Shown in pieces: positions 1-10,908 of a stretch of 64,000 nucleotides of DNA. A program made the position numbers and the translations under genes. The stretch covers positions 9,694,151 to 9,758,150 of the forward strand of contig NC_135257.1 in assembly GCF_964204865.1 (NCBI RefSeq), written 5' to 3'. Each line of letters opens with the position of its first letter. Positions within the stretch are counted from its first letter, which is position 1. This DNA is from Styela clava (taxonomy: Eukaryota; Chordata; Ascidiacea; Stolidobranchia; Styelidae). The notes beneath the pieces were generated by a model. The model was not told where the DNA came from. It did not search any database and was given only the letters and a program-made list of their open reading frames with translations.

Positions 1-520
1 GCACCTGTATACTATTGCACCTATGGACATTTGCACCTACGGACATTTGAACCCATACATTTCCACCCATGGATTTTAGCACACGCATATAGATTGAACC
101 CGCGGACATTTGAACCCGTGTACGTTTGCACCCGCGTACATTTGAACCCATGTACATTTGCACCCGCGGACATTTGAACCCGTGTACGTTTGCACCCACG
201 TACATTTGAACCCATGTACATTTGCACCCGCGGACATTTGAACCCATGTACATTTGAACCCACGAACATTTGCACCCGCGGAAATTTGAACCCATGTACA
301 TTTGCACCCGCGGACATTTAAACCCATGTACATTTGAACCCACGAACTTTTGCACCCGCGGACATTTGAACCCACGTACATTTGAACCCGCGTACATTTG
401 AACCTACATACATTTACACCCGCGTACTTTTACACCCGCGTACAATTGTACCCACAGACATTTGCACCCATGAACATCTACACCCATGGGCATTTACATT
501 TACGGATATTAGCGTCTTTA
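1..520. repeat. 16-bp minisatellite, left inverted arm of the MULE
   Basis: A tandem array with unit ACATTTGMACCCRYGK, 16 bp. Units alternate between a TTTGAACCC form and a TTTGCACCC form, giving a partial 32-bp higher-order period. Because 16 is not a multiple of 3, long open frames arise in several frames with a 16-residue peptide period; they are not genes. The inner part (about 410-520) is more degenerate. Confidence 0.9.
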
Positions 521-1005
521 CATATACACCCTACTGTCACCCTTATCCTTCCATGCTATATACTATAGTATATAGGATTGAAAGGTACACTTAGGATTCT
601 TTCTCCAAATGCATACGTAGCGAAAACAATCAATATTACCATGGAATTGTCGATTATATACTCGAAGGCTTTATTACTATTTTCTATATATTTAAATTAT
701 ATTATATATTTATATTATACTCCGTCTGTCACTGTCATCGCAATTGTCGATATCATAAGACTCAAGGGACAAAATGTTCCGCTGTAGAATGCGAGCCAAA
801 ATTGGGGAGTATGATTTGTGCTTTGAACGGTCGACGACTCTTGAAGAGCGCGAGCAAGGATTTTAATTGATGTGTTAGTTCGATCCCGCGCAAAGTTTTT
901 CCTCGCATCAATGCTCTTTTTCCCTCGCAGACAATTCCAAACTGTTTCTTCAAGACGTTGCAGCTGCGAAGATGACAAGTCCCTTTGCGAAAATAAGTTG
1001 GAAAC

Positions 1006-2382
1006 ATGGCGCCTACATTTTCCAAGACCACAAGAGGAAACGACTTACTGATTTACAAAGGCCACGAATATTGAAAGCGAAATGATCGGGTTTCAGATGC
1101 TACTCATTGGCGCTTCCGTCAGTTTAGGAACATTCGATGTAAATCGACTGTTGTTACGATCGGTGAAAATGTAATAGAAGAACTAGGATATCACAGTCAT
1201 TCTGGCGACAGCATTAAGACTGAAGTTGGGATCATCCGTGCAACATTAAAAGAAGCAGCATCAACACCATCAAATACATCGACAAGATATATTTTAGGTG
1301 AAGTATTGAATAATAGATCAACAGATGTACTAATGCGCTTGCCAGGCAAGTCGACTCTGGAGGCCAATATACGCAGAGTAAGGCGACAGAAAAATTGTTC
1401 ACATACGAATCCTACAAGTGGAAGCTTTGATATTCCGAGCGAATATTTAGATATCATTTTGCATGACACTGGCCCGGAGGATCGTCATCGGATAATGGCT
1501 ATTGGAGATCGATCACTACTTGCACATCTAGATAGTGACACATATCTTGGCGACGGTACATTTGATGTGGTGCCCGATATTTTCTTCCAGTTGTATACAA
1601 TTCACTGTAAAGTGAGCGCATCCTATCCACCATGCGTATATTTCCTATTACGAGACAAGCGACAAGAAACATACGTTCAGATGTTGGAAGTGTTGAAAAT
1701 CATTTTCCCAAATGCTAACCCCACCAAAATCATTGTTGATTTTGAAATAGCAGCTATCAATGCATTTCATGCACAATTTCCTCTGGCCGATATTAAAGGA
1801 TGTTATTTTCACCTGTCACAAGCTATAATTCGAAAAGTTGGTTCTATCGGATTAAAAGAGAAGTTTGAATGTTTACCCTCTTTCAATCTGAATATTAGAA
1901 GTTTGGCAGCTCTGGCTTTTGTTCCCATTAACGAGGTTGCCGAAGTCTTCACCTTGCTTTGCAACACTTTCGAAGATTCGCCCGAATGCAATCAACTTTT
2001 TCAATATTTTGAATCTACCTACATTCGTGGACCTCAAGTGGGTTCACGTCCAAGAGAAGCAAGATTTCCCCCTCGATTGTGGAACTATGCCAAAGAGATT
2101 GAAATGATGCCTTCGGCCCCAAGAACAACAAACGCTGTAGAAGGATTTCACAACGCCTTACAAGGAATGTTAGAATGGGGTTTGCTGAATGGCCTACGAA
2201 AAGACATTGCGGTCCACAAACTGACTGCGGCAAATGCTCATGTAGGAGTTACGGCCCACCAAAGATCAAAGTATGTACAACTTGCTGTTAGGTTGTCAGT
2301 TAAAGTTTTTTCATACGGAACTGAAACCGACAAGCTGAGGTATCTCCACTCAATAGCTCAAATGCAGTCTATTGGATTTTGA
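1006..2382 (+). CDS. FLYWCH/MULE-domain transposase (one in-frame stop)
   Basis: This encodes a Mutator-superfamily DDE transposase that would act on the flanking inverted arms. From ATG at 1006 the frame opens with a FLYWCH zinc-finger core (F-S-K-T-T-R-G-N, then LIYKGHEY) but meets TGA at 1072-1074. It then stays open to the stop at 2380-2382. The rest of the finger follows (HWRFRQF, C, then HSH), with one expected Cys replaced by Phe. The MULE domain is well kept: GDGTFD (first Asp), VDFE (second Asp), KGCYFHLSQ (C..H), and TTNAVEGFHN (Glu). The full frame is about 459 codons; the stop-free part from ATG 1306 is 358 residues. Either the stop has inactivated the element recently or a shorter protein is made. 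The family call is firm; activity is doubtful. Confidence 0.85.
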
Positions 2383-3489
2383 CTTTGATCGTGATATCGT
2401 AAAATTTCGTTTATCGTCATTATTTTGATTTGTTGTTTAACTATTGTATCATAATTGATAAATTCCTATTTTGTAAAACGTCCATAGCTACTCTATCTCA
2501 AAATTGATCGCCCATTCGACACAAATTTGTGAGTGATAACTTTATTGAGATATTAAAATAAATGTAATCCGTAACCTATGACGTCGTTTGTAAATTGCAA
2601 TATCATATTTAACAGACCCTATATGCTGAATATGTTCGATTTACTCTAAATAGTGTAAACAGCAAAAACCATTTTTGGCCACGATAATGATTGCAAAACT
2701 TCTTCACTTTCGAATATTCAACATATTTACATGACTTACGATTTCTATGTATAGTTTTGTTCTGACATTCTAATGAAACAATACTTCAATAAAACTGGCA
2801 TTTGGCTATGAACATGTTGTTACAAAAATGGCATAGTTTCATTATCTTAATTTCATATTTTCTTAGAAACGAAGAATCTGTGCTTTTATTTATTTATATA
2901 CAGACAATAGTATTCAATTTATAGATTGATTTTAGGAAAAATGGCAAAACCTGATTTGAGACAACACTCATTTTCAACAGTAAAGCGTGGTCGTGTATGC
3001 ATATATATAACAATTTTGTAAACATGCTAGCAAGAAAACATGAAGTGCCCACAGAGCTCCCAAATCTCATGCTGGGCGGGATATCATAGTAGGCGTTTTC
3101 GGTGCAATAATTTCAGAACAAATTTATAGGAGTTGACCACTAAAAATATTACTGTAAAGCTAGTTTTAGTAAGACCCTCATTTAAGACTTTCGCTTTCTA
3201 GGTCATCGTCTGTTTTGGAGATCGCGGCTAACGAATGAGATAAGGATTTACAAATGTCAATGTAAACAGCAAAAGAAAAAAGACCTTGGCAGAACAATGT
3301 TGTTTATATCGTTAAGAGATGTTTATCCCTCGGACTACAATGACACTCAAAAATGCTTGCTTCGTAGAAGCGGGTAAATGCATATACATCAAAACTAAAT
3401 ACAAGTGAAACAGTGTTGAAATTTAGAATATTGAGCTTGCGCCTGTAACATGAAAATTATTTGCGACTTGAAATTGCCGTTGGGGCAAA
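2383..3489. other. Non-coding interior of the MULE
   Basis: About 1.1 kb of AT-rich sequence between the transposase stop and the right arm. I see no gene, no inverted match to 520-1000 and no second ORF of note. Confidence 0.6.
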
Positions 3490-4062
3490 CATTTTTTGTG
3501 AAAATGTACGTGGGTTCAAATGTACGCGGGTTCAAATGTACGCGAGTTCAAATATATTATACGTTGGTTCAAATATACGCGGGTTCAAATGTCCGTGGGT
3601 TCAAATGTACGCGGGTTCAAATATACGTGGGTTCAAATGTCTGTGGGTGGAAATATATATGGGTTCAAATGTCCGCGGGTGCAAAAGTTCGTGGGTTCAA
3701 ATGTACATGGGTTCAAATGTCCGCGGGTGCAAATGTCCAGGGTGCAAATGTTCGTTGGTTCAAATGTACATGGGTTCAAATGTACGCGGGTGCAAACGTA
3801 CACGGGTTCAAATGTCCGCGGGTGCAAATGTACATGGGTTCAAATGTACGCGGGTGCAAACGTACACGGGTTCAAATGTCCGCGGGTTCAATCTATATGC
3901 GGGTGCTAAAATCCATGAGTGGAAATGTATGGGTTCAAATGTCCGTAGGTGCAAATGTCCATAGGTGCAATAGTATGCAGGTGCAATTGTTCTGGGTTCA
4001 AATTACGGGTTCAGATGTACGGGTTCAAATGTACGCGGGTTCAAAGATAATGGAACCGTGAG
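3490..4062. repeat. 16-bp minisatellite, right inverted arm of the MULE
   Basis: The reverse complement of the left array (unit MYCRYGGGTKCAAATGT), beginning after a unique stretch and ending near GATAATGGAACC at about 4050-4060. It alternates GGTTCAAAT and GGTGCAAAT units. The apparent ORFs here are periodic artefacts. Confidence 0.9.
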
Positions 4063-5412
4063 GCAGCCTTTTCAGTTCATACCTATACGCAGACAAAATA
4101 CAGGTCGAGACTTGCTGCGGATAGGATCTACGAGTTTGCTTGTCAAAAATCGATAAATTGCTCAGTGAAAAACAACCTCTTCCATCACATTAATGTCGTT
4201 TGTATTGTAAATGAAACATTATTATTCCTGGTTGATTAGCCACATAAATTGATGGCACAGGATGCGGGTCCGTCAAAACTGAGATTCACAAATAAGGGTC
4301 CACGGCCAAAAAAGTTTGGGAAACTCCTTATTAGAGGACCAATAATAAATAACAATTATATTACCTCCATGGGGTCGCAGAACGAAACGTAACCCGTCGA
4401 CTGTTAAGTGGAATTGGTAATTACTAATTTTACCTGCCTTTGGAAGATGATAAATATTTACCCTATATTTTTTTGTGATTTAATTTTATTTGTCTGCGCT
4501 GTGTTGCGCGTATTTCCAATTTGTCTGGGATGGGATTTTTATGCTGTTGCGAACAGTCGTATATATTAATGTTTACGTGGACCTGCTAAACATTCCATAA
4601 CATCACATTTATGTTCAATTCATTTCAGTATTTCGTAGACAGTCAGTGCGTATATTTTAATCAATGTTTCCGGTCCATGGCCTAGAACAGCTGAGAACCA
4701 CTGATGTGGAACTCTTGTCTTGACTATTTACAAAAATTAAGAATATATTTGACCGGGCCCAGAAAAACGTTTTTTTACAATGATTGTGTGTGTGTGTGCT
4801 TTTAGACTTTGACACTTGGAACTGCTTCTTTCCTGATACATGGACATAAATTTCGTCAATACTTGTCCAAAGTCGAGAAGCGATATCCGGATCGTACGTA
4901 GCTGCGGTGCTTTTTATACCCCCGAATCTATTGCAAGATACTTTGTATTGATTAGTGAGCTAAATTAGAATCTAGATGGTTTGGCCGAGTTATTGCGCTC
5001 CTGGTGCTCGCTCATACTCTCTCCTTATATGTCAGACATTTTGACGTGATCGTAGGTATTATTGCACAGATACAAAAACACGAACGCCTACGGACAACGC
5101 ATAAAGCAAATGTAGTCAACCGCGTCGTAGGTATAAGACGGCACAATGCCTTGAAGAATACGTAAAAAATGCTGTTTGTAACATGGTTGACTCGACCTCT
5201 ATGCCAGCCCTGCACGCTGATAGATATTGGAAACATGGAATAAGTCACACAAATGAAGTTTTACTGGTGTACCGACAACACTGCGTTCGAATATCTAGAC
5301 GTGCATAGATGATTTCTTCAAAATGAAATTGCGCTACGTCGTGTATGGGCCACATATAAAAATATACATCCACACGTCCAAGAATCACGAGTGGATTAGG
5401 GGATGCACATAC
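4063..5412. other. Intergenic, no gene seen
   Basis: AT-rich sequence with a short GT run near 4787-4798. The minus strand at 5012-5412 follows the sulfotransferase-like exon but shows no conserved continuation of that family. Confidence 0.5.
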
Positions 5413-5667
5413 CTTACTATCTGGAAAAGCTTTGTGAATGTCTTCCCAGAAATAACATGCTGGTATATCGACGACGGCGTCTAGTTTGTCATACATCTTG
5501 TGAAATAGTTCTTTTGACACCATACCTTTAAAAATTAGTTCCCATTCTCCTTCCAAGTAATACAAGTTTTCCATGTAATCGTACACGGTATAGCCCAACT
5601 TTCTCAAAGCCATGGTCATAGATTTGGTACCCGTTTTAGGTAGACCCGCTACGATGACCTTCATCAT
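5413..5667 (-). CDS. Sulfotransferase-like (Sulfotransfer_4) N-terminal exon, partial
   Basis: An 85-codon exon beginning MMKVIVAGLPKTGTKSM and ending in phase 0 at a good donor (AAG|GTATGT). GLPKTGTKSM is the PAPS-binding P-loop of the invertebrate Sulfotransfer_4 family. The following LGYTVYDYMENLYYL and DAVVDIPACYFWEDIHKAF fit the same family, whose members are usually well over 200 residues. I found no exon with the expected downstream VILTVRD-type strand or 3'-phosphate-binding region before 4063; VILGRVDV at about 5380 is only a faint echo. It may be a gene fragment left by rearrangement or a gene whose other exons have decayed. Substrate unknown. Confidence 0.55.
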
Positions 5668-8600
5668 TTTAATGATTACAGAAACACTAAATTCCAGATA
5701 TCCTAGAAACACATAAATTACATTCGGAAAGTGTTGTATATGCTAGGATGAGCAATAATAATATTGAGTCGACATGGCATGCTTATATCTAAGCTTGAAA
5801 GCATTTTCATTGAGGCAATAGAGCCCGAGGCTTTGTGCAATGGGCCGAACTTTTGAATATAAAAAAAAATGATTGTTTTCCTCGACAACAACATTTTAGT
5901 GTGCCTATCGGAACGAATACTTACAATTATATATGGTACCTCTATGATGCAGCATGCAAGCATAAAAATTAATTTTTTGATTATTGGTATATCTCACACA
6001 AATTTATGAGTATTAAAAATATACATATCACGTACGGCGGTGACAAATGAGCTGTGGCATTCTTGCTGATATTGATTAATTCTATTTATAAAGCCATCAA
6101 CCTTGAACAATTAAATATGCGGGACGATATTTCAAATTAAGCAACTTCATGTCGATTTGTGCCAAACCTAGATTACACCTGTCTCTTATATCGATCGTTT
6201 TTGCATAGTCACTCTCTGCCTGTAAAGCCCATAAGCTGGCTACGTACTGAATCACTATCAGTGTATGGATACGTCATTCGGGCGACGTCGACTCGCGCGG
6301 CCCTATAGGTCACGTTGTGACTTTTAGAACGAAACGCGGTTGGTCAGGACTTCTACGCTAGTTCTTTTTACCATGTCAGAATGTGATAAATTGGCCGCTG
6401 GCTAACTCGTCGATCGCGATCGACCTTTCGATCGTCACGAGTTAGTCGATCGCGTCTGATATTGAGTGAATTTAATAACATACCCCCAAAAGTGTCTTGA
6501 ACCAATTTCAGGCAGCGACTGTTGTGTGTTTTAAAACAGGAAGAATACAATACTGTACCCTGTATAGTACACGAACGAAATACGATATACACACACGGTA
6601 TTTTTTTTGTCCGATAGAGCATATTATTACGTAACAAATGTAAGTTTCGCCGCTGCCAAGGTGCAGAAATGAACGTGCCGAATATCGTGTGTTGATTTAT
6701 AAACGATCCTACAATAACTTCTGCCACAAGCGAAAGTTCTTGTATCACTCCAATAGAAGTGTGATCAATTTTATTCGCAACAGAAGCAGTGCCATCAGAA
6801 TGTCCGATTTTTTCTAATTCTAAGCGATCGAAGAATCAGACTCGGGGAAATTGTAAATTATATATTGCAGTTTGAGCAGTCATGTAACGTTATTTATGGT
6901 TTAAGAATATATATATTTAGCTGTTTAGATAATACATGAATACATTGCAATTTTTTTTTTATATTTTCAACACTTACGACTAAAAATTAGGCAGGCCCTA
7001 CTAGATCAATTGTATGATTCGAATGAATAATGAAACATTTACTCCGGGTACAATTACATACCGGTATTCAAAGTAAATGGAACATAAAAAATACATATTT
7101 TGAGGGCGATTTCATTAAGAACGCGCCGAGCTTCTTGGCAGCAGTGGAACTTTATGTATTCGTGCGTCTTCAGTACTCATTCGTTTTTGTGTATGGCCTC
7201 AAACCGATCGCGAGCTATCTTGAAGATTATAGTCGGTCGCGGTCGAAAGCAGGTTGGCCGCCCCTGACCTATGTCATACAAGATCGTATATCCGTGGGCG
7301 CAAGCATTATTTGAAACAATTGGGCGTATTGCTGTTGAGTGTTGTTGAACATAATTGTAACCGGACCGCGGTATGTACGAGTGACAAGTGAGAGCACGCA
7401 AGTAACGCCAAAGAATAGGCCACGACTTGGTGAAGTTAGGGTTGCCAACTTTGTGTTAAGCCATTCCGAGACACCTTAATGTCTAGAATTTTAAAACTGA
7501 TGCAACAGAAGCTTGTGAAACACGAAAGACGTCAAAAGCAACATTGCGCGCTGCGCGTCAATGAATTGCGTGTTGTAAAATTTTTTAATATAATCAAAGA
7601 AATTTGTGACATGTTGACTCTTTGAGGCACAAATGTAAGAAAATAAATCAAGAAAAATATACAAATTGTGCCAAGCAGATTTAATTATTTAACAAAAAGC
7701 ACGAAAAAATCGGACTTTCAGGTATTTAAATTTGTATTTTTAAATTTGTACAGGTGCATTTTAATTTCCTGCCAAAAGTGTAGCCTATGTTAAAATTTGT
7801 AATACTTAATATACTTGTATATTAATCAATGAACTCTCGCTAAGACAAAGAGCTGTCAGCAAGGCGCCGTAGAATTGAAGGCTATACAAGCATGAAAATT
7901 AGCTGAATAATGAAAACCTGCCCATAAAAAAGCCCCCCACTGACAGTGCATTATAAACTAAAAACAAGAAACACAAAATATTGTTACACACCACATTTTT
8001 ACGACTAAATTCTTTTACAAATCACGGATTAAGTGTTTTAAAGCTTTGTCTAACTTACTGTACTAATTAAAAAAATTAACATTTGAACATTTAAATTAAA
8101 GGCCCACTAGTGCTATTTTTCTAGGTATAGCTTTTTCTCAAAAGCTCATTTCTTTGTGGTCTAGAAGCCTAAACACTTTTACTTTAACAACTTTCTTATA
8201 TGAAAGATATTAATAAGTACTAAATATCAATTTGAGTTGAAACAAACTAATCCTATCTTCGCCTTTACTTTCCTTTTACTGACTTACAGCCACAGAACCG
8301 TTTTAAAACTACCTGCGTTTTTTCAATTGATATGCCAAGTTGAAGGATCCTCTCAAATTAAGGTGACTGCTATCATCTAAAATGGATTGTTATCATCCAT
8401 TTTTGCAATTGGTCAGCTTATTTTAGTGTTATGTCATCAAGAGGTCACGGTGGCAAAACATGTCTCATTCACAAGTTTCAACTCACTTCTATTCAGTCTA
8501 TTCGAATGACCCATACAGATGTAATCGTTTTAATTCAAAAAAAATATTCGCGTGAATTACATCCGTTTTCAGTTTTGAACGAAGCTGACACGCTTATATG

Positions 8601-8924
8601 ACCTTCTATTTTAGAACGCCTGGGTTGTCACTTGCCAGTAAATTCCGGGACAACCATACCCTAGGACCTAGGTGAAGTCCTTCGACATACACTGAACATC
8701 CTTCGTCCTTCGACATACACTGACTCTGGTGGCAATCATGCGCTATACACTGAACGGGAAGGGGAAATTTACTTTTAAATTTGCCGAATTCGACTCGATC
8801 AGATCCCACTGGCATTTCGTTATAGGAATGAGTTTGTTTCTTAGTTTGATGACCTATAATAATAATGTTACAAAAATTTTACTCTTACTTGATCTTTTAT
8901 TTATTTATTCTCATGTATAACAAC
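5668..8924. other. Intergenic repeats, no gene seen
   Basis: AT-rich sequence with scattered small ORFs, none with a recognisable domain or codon pattern. It holds the hairpin at 6404-6450. At 7230-7266 there is a lone hAT-like terminus reading (minus strand) CAGGGGCGGCCAACCTGC, for which I found no partner or TSD. A short duplicated motif (CCTTCGACATACACTGA) is at about 8678-8722. Confidence 0.45.
6404..6450. repeat. Imperfect hairpin
   Basis: TAACTCGTCGATCG pairs with CGATCGTCACGAGTTA around a short loop (one-base bulge), followed by further GATCGCG motifs. It could be a remnant of a transposon end; no gene is linked to it. Confidence 0.5.
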
Positions 8925-9030
8925 CAGAGTTGGATCAATTACATTAATTCAGTTCAATTACTAGTACAATTACTCCCCTAATTTTTTCAATTACAATTAC
9001 TCCGTGCAAAAAATATCAAATTACAATTAC

Positions 9031-9600
9031 AACAAAAGAGCTATGCTCAAATATATGGACATGTCACAAGGACACGTAAATATAATAGCCTTCTGGCAAA
9101 GAAATCAATCTTTATATTAATCACTGAAAAGTTCAAAGCAATTGGTCCAGTATTCGAAGAAAAAAGCGATTTCATCATGACGAACGAGAATAATAATAAC
9201 AACAACATAATATTGAAACGATCATTATGTACACTGATGTGTCCAACAAAGCAATGCTCAAATATATGAACACGTTACACAGAGCGAAGCAGTCCTTACC
9301 CTCGACGCTACCGCTACCCTCAAAAAAATTCCGATGTTCGCGTAGCAAGAATCAAACCAAACAGCCAGTGTTTCCATGGATAAAATAATACAGCGAAATC
9401 TTGGACGGAATATCAGATTTCATACGAAGTAATAGCCTTCTAGAAAAAAATTCCATCTTCAACCACTGAAAATTTCAGAGCATTTGGTGCAGTAGTCGCA
9501 GAGAAAATCGACTTATCAATAACTACAAAATACCAAAAGTTTTGGTCAAAACGATCATTGTGTCCACTAACCTGTCCAACAACATTTTGATTCGTATTTA
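9031..9600 (+). repeat. Two copies of dispersed family A (AGCTATGCTCAAATATATG...)
   Basis: Copies at about 9031-9250 and 9260-9600 share the signature GAGCTATGCTCAAATATATGG, then TAATAGCCTTCTGG, CCACTGAAAATTTC and an AACAACATAATATTGAAACG tail. Other copies in this window are at 23365-23616, 31417-31642, 43490-43645 and 57852-58068. Non-coding, about 200-225 bp each. Confidence 0.7.
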
Positions 9601-9951
9601 CAGTTTCACTTGCTCTAAAACTGTTGGATTGCACTTGATGAAAATTAGGCTGCGAAAAGTTTCTGACCCCAATAAATTTCTTCTTGCCGTATAAAAGTTA
9701 CCCGCAATTGAAAAAAACTCTGACGGGGCTGATGTTGCTGTTAGTCCCAAATAATCCTTGGCTAAAGAAGCAAGCCTGGGAAATTCTTCTGATTTCTTCT
9801 TCCAATACATTAATGGGTTTTCGTCAAAATGCAAACTAACGATTAGCATTCGAAATCGCAAAATGAAGTATTGTTTACAACCACGACTGAAAATCTGTCC
9901 GAGTGTCGTAACGAATGCGAAAAGGCATATTGTTAGGTAACTTTTTCGCAT
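9598..9951 (-). pseudogene. hAT transposase C-terminal dimerisation domain fragment
   Basis: A 117-codon open stretch contains DENPLMYWKKKSEEFPRLAS, then LAKDYLGLTATSAPSEFFSIAG and RRNLLGSETFRSLIFIKCN. This is the hAT family dimerisation region (PL-x-YW, FP-x-LA, ATSAPSE-x-x-FS-x-AG). The catalytic and BED-finger parts are absent, so it is a relic. It belongs to the enclosing 8925-10204 element and agrees in orientation. Confidence 0.8.
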
Positions 9952-10212
9952 CTTGCTGATTGATTAATGTTACGAAATAAAAAAGCAAGGCGATTATCGG
10001 AAAAGCCCCCTTGGAAAAATATTTCACCTTTTTTCATGTAATTGCGGGCCAGATGAAAGGACGCCGTAGTTTGTGGTGGTCCCTGGTCTAATTGAGCCAA
10101 AATTTTAGCAAATTACATTTACACAGAATGAAAATGCCTCAGGTACATTACAACTACATGAAAAACTGTAATTAATTACATGAATTACAATTGATCCAAC
10201 TCTGATAACGAC

Positions 10213-10908
10213 AATTATAATTGATTTATCCCCAAATTAATTTTGAAGTTCGGTAGAAGGGGCGGCAGAGAGATTTGATACGCCATCGCTCGGATGCTAA
10301 TATAGTCAATCCAACGCTTTATTAACCACTTGCATGTACCATCTTTATTAAATTCTGCATGTACCATCTCCTTAATGTACTTGGCACATATGTAGATATC
10401 CAAAATATATTCCATCAGATCATCTTGTGAATCCAAGATTTCCAACCGACATGGGCCCTAGATTCGTGATCACTGATCGACTCTAAAAAGTATTTGTTTG
10501 CAAGGCTAGCAGCATAAACTCACACATCACGAACAGCGAGGTTGAAGACTGAATAAATGCAAATCAATAGACAAACTCATTGCTAATATATTTATATTTC
10601 TTCTTTACAAATGAAAGTGGTGTGTTTAACGAAATTTACAAAGAAGGAACGATATTTCATGGCAGTTCGGTATGTATGATTTTAGATTGAAATGTATGGC
10701 AGGGCTCTGAACTGAAACCGCTATTTCTTACAATACCCAATGCCAAATTCTCAACCAGAATTCTACTGTGATAAGTATACTTTTATATTATGACAGATAA
10801 TAATGAAACAGTCCAGATATACAGAGCTGACTTGAGAACTTCGATTCTCAGAACTCACAAAAATGTTTCACGTCTTGTCATTGTTTGGAACTTTTCTATG
10901 CACCAAGT
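10213..10908. other. Intergenic, 3' of NCAPD3
   Basis: It begins with sequence related to the hAT MITE at 39661-40131 (TTATCCCCxAATTAxTTTTGAAGTT..GGGGC). A possible hAT-type end (CAGGGCTCTGAACTG) is at about 10704 without a partner. No gene seen. Confidence 0.4.

Larger units (their letters stand above)
1..4062 (+). mobile_element. Mutator-like (MULE) element with minisatellite terminal inverted arms; left end cut by window
   Basis: A transposase ORF (1006-2382) lies between two long inverted arms (about 1-520 and 3490-4062). The arms pair outward from the window edge: bases 1-44 match the reverse complement of 3941-3984 at 43 of 44 positions, and the match continues inward over the next 80 or so bases. 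The right arm runs about 78 bases further, so the left end should lie about 80 bases before the window. Both arms are tandem arrays of a 16-bp unit. The TSD (usually 8-11 bp for MULEs) cannot be checked because the left end is missing. Degenerate relatives of the outer right end occur near 31990-32090 and 33500-33611. Confidence 0.75.
8925..10204 (-). mobile_element. hAT element with transposase remnant
   Basis: The left end reads CAGAGTTGGATCAATTACAT and the right end is the near-perfect inverse (...AATTGATCCAACTCTG). The flanking 8-mers are ATAACAAC (8917-8924) and ATAACGAC (10205-10212), one mismatch, as expected for an old hAT TSD. Inside lie a hAT C-terminal transposase fragment on the minus strand and two copies of a dispersed repeat family. 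The 1280-bp length shows it is a deletion derivative. Confidence 0.8.

Noticed and set aside
3450-4061. Long repetitive-protein ORFs (GSNVRGFK-type) on both arms
   Set aside because: The 16-bp period keeps several frames open at once with the same peptide pattern; there is no independent coding signal.
1-4062. Regularly spaced short repeats resembling a CRISPR array
   Set aside because: Units are contiguous 16-mers with no unique spacers, in an intron-bearing animal genome, and arranged as inverted arms.
7230-7274. Possible hAT end GCAGGTTGGCCGCCCCTG
   Set aside because: The expected partner with flank ACCTATGT was not found; it may be a truncated copy.
10704-10760. Possible hAT end CAGGGCTCTGAACTG
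   Set aside because: No inverted partner or matching 8-bp duplication found.
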